Assembly (NCBI GenBank): GCA_041859045.1
Contig: JBHELB010000028.1
Span: forward strand, 1 to 63,482
DNA length: 63,482 nucleotides
Source of the DNA: JBHELB01 sp041859045
GTDB taxonomy: Bacteria > Hydrogenedentota > Hydrogenedentia > Hydrogenedentales > SLHB01
Direction: 5' to 3'
The position numbers were made by a program, and so were the translations under genes. Of this stretch, positions 26,359 to 34,413 are shown one piece after another (position 1 is the first letter of the stretch; each line of letters starts with the position of its first letter). Below the pieces are notes generated by a model that ran no database searches, had not been told where the DNA came from, and was given only the letters and a program-made list of their open reading frames with translations.

Positions 26359-27506
26359 GGCCGGGCCTCGCGGACCGCGCGGCGCAACGCCTCGATCGTG
26401 AGGTCGGCGGTCTTGCGCCAACTGAATTCCTTGCTGCGCGCATACCCGCGTCGTCCGAGTTCCTCGCGCGCGGCAGGATCGCTCATGAGCACGCGCAGCG
26501 CATCGGCGATGGCGGTTTCGTCCGTGGGGTCGAAGAGCAGGCCGGTGTCGCCGGTGACTTCCGGCAGCGACGAGACGTTGGAACAGGCCACCGGCGTGCC
26601 GCAGGCCATCGCCTCGAGCACAGGCATGCCGAACCCCTCGTAGAGCGACGGATACACGAACGCGTCCGCGCCTGCATACAGGTCGGGCAAGTCCTGCGTC
26701 GGCGCGAAGCCCGTGAAGACGATGTCCGCGTGGCAACGGCAGGCCTCGGCGGCGTGATGGACGTCCTCGGCGCGACTCCAGTCGCTTCCGGCCAGCACAA
26801 GGCGGTGCGGATATGCGCCTTCGCTCTTCACGCGATCGAATGCGCGAATCAGCGGGACGTGATTCTTGCCCGGATGCTCGATGCGCGCAAGGTAGAGAAA
26901 ATAGGGGGCGTTGATGTTGTAGCGTTGCGCCACACGCCGCTGAGCCTCGGCCTTGTCGCGCGGGTGATAACGCGAAACGTCCGCCCCGAGCGGCGTCAAC
27001 ACGATGCGCTCTTCGGGCACGCCGATGAGTTCAACGAGATCGCGTTTGCTGCTCTCGCTAATGGTGAGCACCAGCGACAGATGCCGCACCAGCATCGGAA
27101 GCACGCGGAAGTTGTAGACGCTGTGGACGAAATCGTACTTGCCCGGAATGTGGGCCGCGCAAAAATCGAGAAAGTTGCCCACGCGTGGGCACGGCGTCCA
27201 AAAAGGCATGCGGCGGTTTCCCGCCGGCACAAACAACACGTCCCAGCCGCGCTTTCGACATAGGCCCGGTAGAACCGCCTGCTGCCACGCGAGGTTCACG
27301 AACGGATTGCGCAACTTCGACGACACGCGCACGGCGCGCATGCGCGGCTGCTCCTGAAAATAGATGCCGTCTTCGTTGTCGAGGATCAGAACTTCGAATT
27401 CGTCTTCCGGCGCGGCGGCGGGGAGTTCGCGCAACAGCTCGATGATGTATTGGCTCACCCCCGAGCGACCGCCGTCGCCTCCAAACGTCGAGATGCCAAT
27501 TCTCAT
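26355..27506 (-). CDS. Glycosyltransferase family 4 (GT-B) protein
   Basis: The 383-residue GT-B enzyme has an N-terminal acceptor domain starting MRIGISTFGGDGGRSGVSQY, the interdomain YFLYLARIEHPGKNH, and a C-terminal nucleotide-sugar site with YPSLYEGFGMPVLEAMACG, the GT4 hallmark with its EX7E glutamates. It would transfer a sugar from an NDP donor to a surface glycan or lipid. It overlaps the upstream glycosyltransferase gene by 4 bp (ATGA) and the downstream kinase gene by 4 bp. Confidence 0.93.
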   Translation of the reverse strand: MRIGISTFGGDGGRSGVSQYIIELLRELPAAAPEDEFEVLILDNEDGIYFQEQPRMRAVRVSSKLRNPFVNLAWQQAVLPGLCRKRGWDVLFVPAGNRRMPFWTPCPRVGNFLDFCAAHIPGKYDFVHSVYNFRVLPMLVRHLSLVLTISESSKRDLVELIGVPEERIVLTPLGADVSRYHPRDKAEAQRRVAQRYNINAPYFLYLARIEHPGKNHVPLIRAFDRVKSEGAYPHRLVLAGSDWSRAEDVHHAAEACRCHADIVFTGFAPTQDLPDLYAGADAFVYPSLYEGFGMPVLEAMACGTPVACSNVSSLPEVTGDTGLLFDPTDETAIADALRVLMSDPAAREELGRRGYARSKEFSWRKTADLTIEALRRAVREARP

Positions 27507-28708
27507 CCCAGATGCTCCGCGCCGATCACGCGGCCGCCGGAGAGCGCGTCCTCAAGTTCATCGAGGTACTTCTCAAACGAGAACCGCTCACGCACGCGAG
27601 TGCGAGCGGCATCGCCGAGGCGCGTGGCGAGATCGGTATCGCTCAACACCCGATCGAGCGCCGTGGCGTACGCGTCGATGTCCTGCTCTGGCACCAGAAG
27701 CCCTGTGCGATCGTGCTCGAGCCAGTCCGCGTTGCCGCCGACGTGAAACGCGACAACGGCGCGCCCGTGCCGCATCGCCTCTTGGCCCACCAAGGTAAAC
27801 GGCTCCGGCCAACGCGACGGCGCTGCAACGACCTTCGCGCGCGCGTAGTAACCGCCGATGTCGTCGTGACTCACCCACGGCACAAACTGCACCTTGCTCG
27901 ACAACCCCAGCTCCGCGCACAGCGCCTTCGATTTCTCCTCGCCGTTGCCTGTGCCAACGACCGTCGCCGTGAAGGGCGTGGTCAATTTGGTCATCGCGCG
28001 GAAGAGCAGATCGAGGCCCTTGCCGCGAATGAGTTGGCCCACAAACAGAATGTGCGGCTCGCTGGGCACCGGCGTCGGGTGCGGTTCCTCGACGGGAAGG
28101 ATGGGATGCAGCACACGCACGCGATCTTCGGGGTACCCGTTCATCACGAGCTGATCGCGAATGTAGCTGCTGACCGGCAAAATGAGATCGAGTTCGCGGT
28201 TACGGCGCATCTCGGCGATTTTCGCGCTGATCGGAGCATAGCCGATGCCGAGCCGCGACCCGCGATCGCGTTTGAGAAACGCAAGGTCCGCCCAGCAGCG
28301 CCAGCCCGCGCGGTGATGACACACGCGACCGTTGTGGACGAAGTATTTGTAGCCGCGCGGACAATACATGTCGTGGTCGTGCACCATGCGCACGGCGCGA
28401 ACCATCGGAAACGGTTTCCAGCCGCCGGGCAGTTTGGTGACCTTGTGATAGTAGACAACGTCGGGCCGCAAGCGCCCCGCGATCTCGACAAACGTCTTCG
28501 AACCGTTGAGCGGGGCCCCCGCGCCGAACTCGCTGCACGCCGCACAACCGGCAAAGGGTTCCGAAAACGCCGCGACGTCGCGCCCTTCAACCGCATAGGC
28601 CAGGAAACACTCGTGACCGCGCCGCCCCAGGCCACGCGCGGTATCGACGATCACCTGCTCGACGCCGCCAAAGTACCCACGGATATTGTTTGCAAACAGG
28701 ATCTTCAC
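27503..28708 (-). CDS. Glycosyltransferase family 4 (GT-B) protein
   Basis: A protein of 401 residues from GTG 28708, preceded by GGGAAG. An in-frame extension to 28813 has no ribosome site and is rejected. It begins KILFANNIRGYFGGVEQVIV, with the Gly-rich acceptor loop of the family. The C-terminal half has ILFVGQLIRGKGLDLLF, APSRWPEPFTLVGQEAMRHG (EX7E glutamates) and ADWLEHDRTGLLV. A Cys-rich central stretch (YCPRGYKYF, VCHHRAGWRCW) recalls a structural zinc site. It is the first gene of the operon, which likely serves envelope glycan synthesis. Confidence 0.92.
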   Translation of the reverse strand: MKILFANNIRGYFGGVEQVIVDTARGLGRRGHECFLAYAVEGRDVAAFSEPFAGCAACSEFGAGAPLNGSKTFVEIAGRLRPDVVYYHKVTKLPGGWKPFPMVRAVRMVHDHDMYCPRGYKYFVHNGRVCHHRAGWRCWADLAFLKRDRGSRLGIGYAPISAKIAEMRRNRELDLILPVSSYIRDQLVMNGYPEDRVRVLHPILPVEEPHPTPVPSEPHILFVGQLIRGKGLDLLFRAMTKLTTPFTATVVGTGNGEEKSKALCAELGLSSKVQFVPWVSHDDIGGYYARAKVVAAPSRWPEPFTLVGQEAMRHGRAVVAFHVGGNADWLEHDRTGLLVPEQDIDAYATALDRVLSDTDLATRLGDAARTRVRERFSFEKYLDELEDALSGGRVIGAEHLG

Positions 28709-28752
28709 AGCCGCTTCCCATCCGGCGAACCCCATGCCGCCGTATCCGCGAG

Positions 28753-28758
28753 AGTATA
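28753..28758 (-). promoter_or_regulatory. -10 box of the glycosyltransferase operon
   Basis: On the minus strand TATACT lies about 45 bp before the GTG start. The -35 position (28776-28781) reads TGGCCG and is poor, so this is a weak call. Confidence 0.35.
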
Positions 28759-28844
28759 ACAAAAGCGTTCGCACACGGCCATGAAGCCTTGCCATCAATG
28801 AGCCACGCCTCATGAAGCCTCCTTTTCAGCAGGACATATCCAGA

Positions 28845-28874
28845 TTGACCTGTGGCGCGCCAACGTGTTTTTAT
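28845..28874 (+). promoter_or_regulatory. Promoter of the isochorismatase-like gene
   Basis: TTGACC (28845-28850), 18 bp, TTTTAT (28869-28874), about 30 bp before the ATG at 28904. AAAGGA lies 7 bp upstream of that start. Confidence 0.4.
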
Positions 28875-28903
28875 GAAGTGAACGCACGAGAAAGGAATTC
28901 ACA

Positions 28904-29443
28904 ATGTTGGAGCGCGCGAAGACGGCGTTGGTGGTGATCGATTTTCAAGAAAAGCTGCTGCCCACAATTCACCAGGGCGAGGCAGCGTTGGAGAAGGCGC
29001 TGCGTCTGATCCGTTTCGCGCGGGAACTTGGACTTCCCGTCTTGTGGACGGAGCAATATCCGAAGGGCCTCGGCCCCACAGTCGCCGCGGCGGCGGATGC
29101 GTTGGCCGGGCTCACGCCGCAGGCCAAGACCTCGTTCGGCTGTGTCGGCGACGCCGGATTTCGCGACGCCTTGGCGGCAACAGGCGCAACGCAGGTCCTC
29201 ATCACTGGGATCGAAGCGCATGTGTGCGTATTGCAGACCGCGCTCGGACTCCGCGAGTTGGGACTGGAAGTGTTTGTCGCGCGGGACGCCGTGAGCAGCA
29301 GCGCGCCGGAAGAATGCGCTGCGGGCCTCGAGCGCATGGCCTCGAACGGCGTGCAGTTGGTGACGGTCCAGATGGCCATGTTCGAATTGTTGCGCGAGGC
29401 GGGCACGCCGGAATTCAAGCGGGTATTGCCGCTGCTGAAGTGA
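28904..29443 (+). CDS. Isochorismatase-family cysteine hydrolase
   Basis: The 179-residue protein has the Asp-Lys-Cys arrangement of the family: Asp13 in VVIDFQEKLL, Lys near 75 in AKTSFGC and Cys108 in TGIEAHVCVLQT, plus the cis-peptide region before it. Family enzymes hydrolyse amides such as nicotinamide, N-carbamoyl compounds or isochorismate ether. The substrate is not evident. It precedes a SUI1 gene by 7 bp and probably shares its transcript. Confidence 0.9.
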   Translation: MLERAKTALVVIDFQEKLLPTIHQGEAALEKALRLIRFARELGLPVLWTEQYPKGLGPTVAAAADALAGLTPQAKTSFGCVGDAGFRDALAATGATQVLITGIEAHVCVLQTALGLRELGLEVFVARDAVSSSAPEECAAGLERMASNGVQLVTVQMAMFELLREAGTPEFKRVLPLLK

Positions 29444-29450
29444 GGGACGT

Positions 29451-29828
29451 ATGGCTAAAGGAAAAGAGCCTTCCCGCGTGAACACCGGTCCCGAGCGAAA
29501 CGCCCTGACCAATAATCCCTTTGCGGCCTTGGCGGGAGGCGCGCCCACGCCGCCGGCGCCGGCCGATTCCCCGCCATCCCCAGCGCCTGTGCGTGTACCC
29601 TATGCCGTGGGCCGCACAAAGAAAGGCGGCTTGCCTATCCGCGTGGAACGGCGTCCGGGTGGAAAGGTGGTCACCGTTCTTTCGAACGTCACGGGCGACG
29701 CCGACGCCCTTCTGCGCGCGCTGAAATCGCGTTGCGGGGCGGGCGGCGCGTGCGAAGGCGGGTCCATCGAACTCCAAGGGGATCATACCGCGCGCCTGCC
29801 CGAAGTGCTCCGGCAGTTGTTGGGGTAA
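29451..29828 (+). CDS. SUI1/YciH-family translation initiation factor-like protein
   Basis: A 125-residue protein with a low-complexity Pro/Ala-rich N-terminal half (about 1-55) and a C-terminal SUI1 fold: LPIRVERRPGGKVVTVLSNV, the Gly-rich CGAGGACEGGSIELQGDH and a closing LPEVLRQLLG. Bacterial YciH relates to eukaryotic eIF1 and affects start-codon fidelity in vitro. No dedicated terminator is visible after it. Confidence 0.9.
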   Translation: MAKGKEPSRVNTGPERNALTNNPFAALAGGAPTPPAPADSPPSPAPVRVPYAVGRTKKGGLPIRVERRPGGKVVTVLSNVTGDADALLRALKSRCGAGGACEGGSIELQGDHTARLPEVLRQLLG

Positions 29829-30048
29829 GCATTGTCGGATGACTCCCGCGTGTCGCGCATTGAGGACTACTCAGCGAAAATGCTCGCGCCGTATGGCTGA
29901 GCATCCTTAACCTCAATCGCAACTCCAAACCTCACCTTCCTCGTCCGTTTTGGTCGTGCTTCAAGTGTATATTGTTGCAGGTTTATACCTAATCAGCTTT
30001 TTCGCGATTTGTATTAGCAAATAACTGAATTTGGCTTGAAATTCCCGC

Positions 30049-30077
30049 TTGATTAATGGGTTTTTACGTGGTATTAT
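30049..30077 (+). promoter_or_regulatory. Promoter of the HD-GYP response regulator
   Basis: TTGATT (30049-30054), 17 bp, TATTAT (30072-30077), inside the AT-rich stretch. The expected start near 30084 leaves a leader of about 80 nt before the ATG at 30166. Confidence 0.6.
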
Positions 30078-30097
30078 CATCTTTGTGAACCGGCGAC

Positions 30098-30150
30098 CTC
30101 GGCGTATGTCAGGGTATGTTTCTCCTTGCACGCCGAGAGCACGCATACGC
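30098..30150 (+). promoter_or_regulatory. Leader with two mutually exclusive hairpins
   Basis: An 8-bp stem CTCGGCGT/ACGCCGAG (30098-30105 with 30130-30137) shares bases with a 7-bp alternative GCGTATG/CATACGC (30102-30108 with 30144-30150). The second stem ends just before the GAGGG ribosome site (30153-30157). A switch between the two folds could change access to the start. It does not match the c-di-GMP-I consensus. Confidence 0.3.
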
Positions 30151-30165
30151 GCGAGGGATATTCGC

Positions 30166-31344
30166 ATGCAGCCTTCCACCAACGAGCAGGCCATCATTCT
30201 GGCGGTCGACGACCAACCCGACAACATCCATCTTTTCCGGATGATGCTGGAGCCGCAGGGATATGAAATCTGGGAGGCCCTCTCGGGAGAAGATGCGCTG
30301 GCCGTACTTCAAAAGGGGCTTCCAGACATAGTGCTGCTCGACTTGGCCCTTCCGGGCATGAGCGGACTTGAGGTGGTGGAACGGCTCAAGCAAGATGGTC
30401 GGGCGCGGCATGTTCCCGTGATCATGGTGACGGGCACCGGCGATCACGACGCCAATGTGCGCGCAATCGAGATGGGCGCCGATGACTTCCTTTCCAAACC
30501 CATCGACCGCGTGCTTCTCGAGGCGCGCATCCGCAATTCGTTACGGACCAAGCGGCTTCGAGACCAATTATTGCAGCATCGTCAGCAGTTGGAGACGAAG
30601 ATTCGCGAGCGGACGTTGCAGCTTGAGCGGACGCAGCACGTGACGGTGTATTCGCTGGCGAAGCTGGCGGAATCGCGCGATAACGAAACGGGCGAGCACC
30701 TGAACCGGATGCGGTGCTATGCGCGGGAAGTGGCGCTGGAATTGGGCGTGCGCCCGGAGTACAGCGACGAGATCGATCCGGGGTTTGTGGACGAGCTGTT
30801 TCATTCGAGCCCGCTGCACGACATTGGCAAGGTGGGCATTCCCGACATGATCCTGCTCAAGCCGGGACGATTGACGCCGGAAGAATTCGAGATCATGAAG
30901 GCGCACTCCACGATCGGCGGCGATACGCTGCGGGCGGCGGATTTGGAGGCGGGCGAAGGGTCGTTCTTGGCGATGGGACGCGATATCGCCTACTACCACC
31001 ACGAACGTTGGGACGGCAGCGGGTATCCGATGGGACTGCGCGGACGCGAAATCCCGCTGGCCGCGCGAATTGTCGCGGTGGCCGACGTTTACGATGCGTT
31101 GACCTCGAAGCGTCCCTACAAGGAAGCGTTCCCTCATGAAAAGGCGATGGGAATCATGAAAGAGGCGCGCGGAACGCATTTCGACCCCGTCGTGTTCGAC
31201 GCCTTTCTCGAGCGCGAGAATGAATGCGTGGCGATTTGCGAGACGCTGCAAGACAACGGCGTCCCCTCCCATATCCATCGGCTCGTTCTCGAGATGGAAC
31301 GGCGTGCTGCGGAAAAAAATCCGGACAGCTCCTGCTCGGTCTAG
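30166..31344 (+). CDS. Response regulator with HD-GYP domain (c-di-GMP phosphodiesterase)
   Basis: A protein of 392 residues from ATG 30166 with GAGGG 8 bp upstream; the open frame back to 30049 runs through the promoter. An N-terminal REC domain (about 8-125) has acidic AVDDQPD, phospho-acceptor Asp in IVLLDLALPGMSG and Lys in FLSKPID. A coiled-coil linker leads to an HD-GYP domain (about 175-370) with HDIGKVGIPD, HSTIGG, YHHERWDGSGYPMGLRG and VADVYDALTS. HD-GYP enzymes hydrolyse c-di-GMP to pGpG or GMP, here presumably when phosphorylated by a kinase not encoded nearby. It stands as a single-gene unit. Confidence 0.94.
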   Translation: MQPSTNEQAIILAVDDQPDNIHLFRMMLEPQGYEIWEALSGEDALAVLQKGLPDIVLLDLALPGMSGLEVVERLKQDGRARHVPVIMVTGTGDHDANVRAIEMGADDFLSKPIDRVLLEARIRNSLRTKRLRDQLLQHRQQLETKIRERTLQLERTQHVTVYSLAKLAESRDNETGEHLNRMRCYAREVALELGVRPEYSDEIDPGFVDELFHSSPLHDIGKVGIPDMILLKPGRLTPEEFEIMKAHSTIGGDTLRAADLEAGEGSFLAMGRDIAYYHHERWDGSGYPMGLRGREIPLAARIVAVADVYDALTSKRPYKEAFPHEKAMGIMKEARGTHFDPVVFDAFLERENECVAICETLQDNGVPSHIHRLVLEMERRAAEKNPDSSCSV

Positions 31345-31358
31345 CCCGGCGCGGTCTG

Positions 31359-31387
31359 TTGCGCCCTTCGGCGAATCCTGCTATCGT
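31359..31387 (+). promoter_or_regulatory. Promoter of the exosortase gene pair
   Basis: TTGCGC (31359-31364), 17 bp, TATCGT (31382-31387), about 48 bp before the ATG at 31435. Confidence 0.45.
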
Positions 31388-31434
31388 GGCCCCCGTATGA
31401 GTTGTCTTTGGACGGCAACGGGGCAAGGGTATTC

Positions 31435-32691
31435 ATGAGCGAGCAAGAACCGCAAGCAACAAAACGGGAAACACATTCGTCTCGCGCCGGAAAGCGCCGC
31501 GCCATCGTGTTTGCGGTCGTGTTTCTTACCTGCACCCTGCTCTCGCTGGTCGGCTACCACTATGCCGCCGACTCCTCGGCGATGCAGTGGTATCTCTTCC
31601 ACGTCGCGAAGCACACGACGTACCTGCTTAAGCTGGGCGCCGCCGAGTGCCAACTGGAAACCCCCGAGCAGTTTACCGGCCGCGAGGCAACGATTCGGGC
31701 GGCGATCAAGGCATGGTCGAGCGGAACGCAACCAGACACGTCCGTTTCCACCCAAGCCATTCCCGGACCGCCGCTCACTGCCTGGGAAGCGTTCCGCTAC
31801 CGCACCCTGCTGCGCAAAGAGATGGTCGCCGAGTATGAACGCCGTTTTCGCGCGCTAGACGAGGCGCCCAGCGTCGTGTTTAAGAGTGAAGAAGAAGCGA
31901 ATGCCTACACGGCCCAGCGCATCGAACACCTGGAGCTTAGTGTGGGAAAGAATGGTCAGGTCGTGCCGGTCAGGCCCGATCTTAGCGCCGCCATTCTCGA
32001 GATTAAGCAACAGTATAATGCGCTTCAGACACCAGACGGAATCGCCGGGAAAAACAAGACCCTGGAACTTCAGGCCATCCTCAAGAATCTTGATGAGTTA
32101 CGCATCGACCAAGTGCGCGTTGTTCAAGACAGCTTACGCCGTCTACAGTCCAGTCCCGAAGGCGACGGCCCCCTTGTGCTGCTCACGTTATCGATTTCGC
32201 CCGATACCGAAATCGAGCGCTCCAACCGTCAATTGCAGATGCTTGCGAGTGAGCCCGGCTTGACGGAGGAAGGGCGCCAGGCGCGCCGTGACGCAATCAC
32301 GCAGCGGCTGATGAAGGCGCAGGCCGCGAAGGCCGCGCTCGGCGACAAGCCGGCGGAAAAGAACCGCATGTTCCATTTCCGCGTGGTGCCGGATTGCGGC
32401 GCGCTGCCGTCCATGACGATTTTTGTGGCGTCGGTGCTGGCGTTTCCGGCCTCCTGGCGCAAGCGCCTGATCGGCGTGGCGGCGGGGCTTCCCTTGCTGT
32501 ACATCATCAATCTCATTCGCCTGGCGGCACTGGCCGTTCTTGGCGCGGTCGATACCTCCGGCCGCTGGTTCAATTTCGCCCATCACTACGTGTGGCAAGG
32601 CATTTACCTGGTATTTGTCGTGGCGGTATGGTTGGCTTGGGTTGAGTTCATCGTGTATCGGAGGCCAACGTGCAAGAACCCAGCCGAGTAA
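31435..32691 (+). CDS. Exosortase (XrtH-like) with a large inserted domain
   Basis: A protein of 418 residues from ATG 31435, with AAGGG upstream. The C-terminal 110 residues are an exosortase core with catalytic Cys321 (VVPDCGALPS), Arg362 (IINLIRLAAL) and His383/384 (NFAHHYVWQ). The ASVLAFPASWRKRLIG stretch is typical of the XrtH type. A first transmembrane helix (22-43) and a YLLKLG segment match the N-terminal part of such enzymes. Between them, about residues 75-310 form a soluble, helix-rich, probably extracytoplasmic insertion with coiled-coil-like runs; ordinary XrtH proteins are about 165 residues. Exosortases sort proteins with PEP-CTERM-like tails. The next gene is its membrane partner, overlapping by 22 bp. 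Confidence 0.82.
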   Translation: MSEQEPQATKRETHSSRAGKRRAIVFAVVFLTCTLLSLVGYHYAADSSAMQWYLFHVAKHTTYLLKLGAAECQLETPEQFTGREATIRAAIKAWSSGTQPDTSVSTQAIPGPPLTAWEAFRYRTLLRKEMVAEYERRFRALDEAPSVVFKSEEEANAYTAQRIEHLELSVGKNGQVVPVRPDLSAAILEIKQQYNALQTPDGIAGKNKTLELQAILKNLDELRIDQVRVVQDSLRRLQSSPEGDGPLVLLTLSISPDTEIERSNRQLQMLASEPGLTEEGRQARRDAITQRLMKAQAAKAALGDKPAEKNRMFHFRVVPDCGALPSMTIFVASVLAFPASWRKRLIGVAAGLPLLYIINLIRLAALAVLGAVDTSGRWFNFAHHYVWQGIYLVFVVAVWLAWVEFIVYRRPTCKNPAE

Positions 32692-33221
32692 GAACCTTGC
32701 TGTTTTTTTGCATCCGCTTCATTGTGTTGGCTCCGCTGGTATTGGCCGCATGGTGGAGCGTCATGCCCTACTACGTCTCCGCTCTGGGCCACACCTGCGC
32801 CTGGTTTATGCGCGTCGCGCTGCATCAGCCGATCGAGGGGATTCAGGTTTCTTCAGAAGGCGTACTGAACACGGCGATGACACTGGGCTTTATCTCTGCG
32901 GACAACGAGCTGACTATTGAAGTCTCGCTCATCGTAACCAACATCGCGCCTTTTGTCGCGTTGCTGCTCGCCACGCCCGGCCTCGCCTTTCGCCGTCGGA
33001 TGACGGTTCTCGCAATAGGCTCCGCGATCCTTATCCTCGGGCATGCTCTTTACCTCGTTCTCGGGTATGTCTGTGCTCCGACCATCGCGCAGCGGCCGGA
33101 GGTGCCCATGGCCGCTGCCGAACTCTCCGTGATGCTGCCATTCCTGCTGTGGATAGTCATGGCCTACTGGGACCGTATCGCCCAGCGCATGTTTAGCGCG
33201 CAGGCGGACGACCAGGAATAG
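32670..33221 (+). CDS. Exosortase-associated multi-pass membrane protein
   Basis: The 183-residue protein starts at GTG 32670, preceded by GGAGG inside the exosortase gene. It has about four transmembrane helices: near 10-30, 85-105, 110-135 and 150-170 (LSVMLPFLLWIVMAYW). A loop between the first two has a beta character (IQVSSEGVLNTAMTLGFIS). Exosortase H loci often carry a small membrane protein next to the enzyme, and its overlap with the exosortase gene supports that role. The identification rests mainly on context. Confidence 0.6.
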   Translation: MQEPSRVRTLLFFCIRFIVLAPLVLAAWWSVMPYYVSALGHTCAWFMRVALHQPIEGIQVSSEGVLNTAMTLGFISADNELTIEVSLIVTNIAPFVALLLATPGLAFRRRMTVLAIGSAILILGHALYLVLGYVCAPTIAQRPEVPMAAAELSVMLPFLLWIVMAYWDRIAQRMFSAQADDQE

Positions 33222-33250
33222 CCAGAGACCTCTATCCGTCAAGGCGAAAC

Positions 33251-34255
33251 ATGAGCAACAATTCTTTAGGCGGAATGAACATCCTGGTGCGGGTGATCCA
33301 CACCTTCTACGACTTGGGAGAGGTGGGCATGCCCGAGGCGATGCCCCTCGCCCATCAGCGCCGCCACCGCAAGATCATCGTGCCTACGGAGCGCGGCCGC
33401 TTCCTCGCCAAAACCTACCGCCGCGATCCCTATGTCCTCGACGCCCTGCGGTTCCAACACCGCTTGTCCGACCATCTCGCGGCGAACGACCTGCCCGTGG
33501 CGCGAATTCAGCCTTCGAAAACCGGCCACCGGATCGTCGAAGTCGATGACTGGGCGCTCGAACTCCAGGAATTCGTCGAGGGCGAGCCCATGGAGATTTC
33601 CGGCGGCGCGTTGGCGATCAGCGCGCAGGCGCTGGGCCGATTCCACGAAGTCTGCCGCGATTTTCCTCGTCCCGAACGCGACGCCCGGCTGTGGCGGTTC
33701 GGCGAAGTCTCGCGTACCCACCTTGGTCGGCTGTACCGCCGCGCCCGGGAAGAGGGCGAGGCCGCTGAGGCCGACGCCCTGTGCGACCGGATCGCGGTGT
33801 TTCTGCACGACGCCGGGCAGGCGCTAAGTTTCGAGGTTCGGGACACCTTCGAGACCGGACTGATCCACGGCGATTGGCATAGCGGCAATTTGATCTTTCA
33901 CGACGGCAAGCTGTGCGCCATTGTCGATCTCGAGTTCGCGGGCGACGGCTGTTACCTCGAAGACCTCAGCTACGCCCTCTCGAACCTGTGTATCCGCACG
34001 AGCACCCAAAGCGACCGGCTCGCCCGCCGCACGGACATCATGCTGAACGAGTACCAACGCTATCGGGCCCTGTCGTTTGCCGAGGAAACCGCCCTGTACT
34101 ACGCGGTCGGCATCAAACAGGTGGCCACGGTCACTTATCAGACCGCCCATATGGAGGGGCTCCTGGCGGGACTGACCTCGTTTCAGTGGCTCAAACACCT
34201 GGCGCTCCAGTGCGACTGGCTCGAAAGCCGGGCCAGACGCTCACGCTGGGGGTAG
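33251..34255 (+). CDS. APH/CotS-type phosphotransferase
   Basis: A 334-residue small-molecule kinase fold of the aminoglycoside/choline kinase group. The catalytic loop is LIHGDWHSGNLIF (Asp about 206) and the metal-binding Asp lies in CAIVDLEFAG. The N-lobe has the nucleotide-binding strand region RFLAKTYRRDPY and LELQEFVEGEP as the hinge. The substrate is unknown. CotS-type relatives belong to sporulation or surface glycan loci, but nothing here proves such a role. It starts 29 bp after the exosortase partner gene and may share its transcript. Confidence 0.82.
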   Translation: MSNNSLGGMNILVRVIHTFYDLGEVGMPEAMPLAHQRRHRKIIVPTERGRFLAKTYRRDPYVLDALRFQHRLSDHLAANDLPVARIQPSKTGHRIVEVDDWALELQEFVEGEPMEISGGALAISAQALGRFHEVCRDFPRPERDARLWRFGEVSRTHLGRLYRRAREEGEAAEADALCDRIAVFLHDAGQALSFEVRDTFETGLIHGDWHSGNLIFHDGKLCAIVDLEFAGDGCYLEDLSYALSNLCIRTSTQSDRLARRTDIMLNEYQRYRALSFAEETALYYAVGIKQVATVTYQTAHMEGLLAGLTSFQWLKHLALQCDWLESRARRSRWG

Positions 34256-34413
34256 GCGGCATATATTCCCGAGTTGCCCCATCTGCTATCCCAGGAATTC
34301 AGGCGGCAAGTCGGTGGTTCTCTCTCGTACATCGTCCCCACGGCCGCGCGAGGAGTGCGTCCTGGGAGAACACGGGTTCCAAGGCGGGTTGCACCGCAAC
34401 GGAGGCGCACGGC

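Larger units (their letters stand above)
29829..30165 (+). other. 337-bp intergenic region before the HD-GYP regulator
   Basis: The first 120 bp contain a modest hairpin (ATGCTC at 29880-29885 with GAGCAT at 29899-29904) without a T-run. From about 29950 the DNA becomes clearly AT-rich, against the GC-rich background, and carries the promoter at 30049-30077 and a structured leader. No ORF with a ribosome site is seen. Confidence 0.6.

Noticed and set aside
25725..26736. Long N-terminal extensions of the uridine-kinase-like and tlyA frames
   Set aside because: The extra residues are out-of-frame readings of the preceding genes. GTGA and short overlaps give consistent starts at 26358 and 25724.
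30084..30165. c-di-GMP riboswitch ahead of the HD-GYP gene
   Set aside because: The conserved core of the class I or II aptamers is not present; only simple competing hairpins are seen.
33913..34413. Extension of the sugar epimerase frame far upstream
   Set aside because: It overlaps the APH-type kinase in another frame and is not protein-like; the ATG at 34414 has GGAGG before it.
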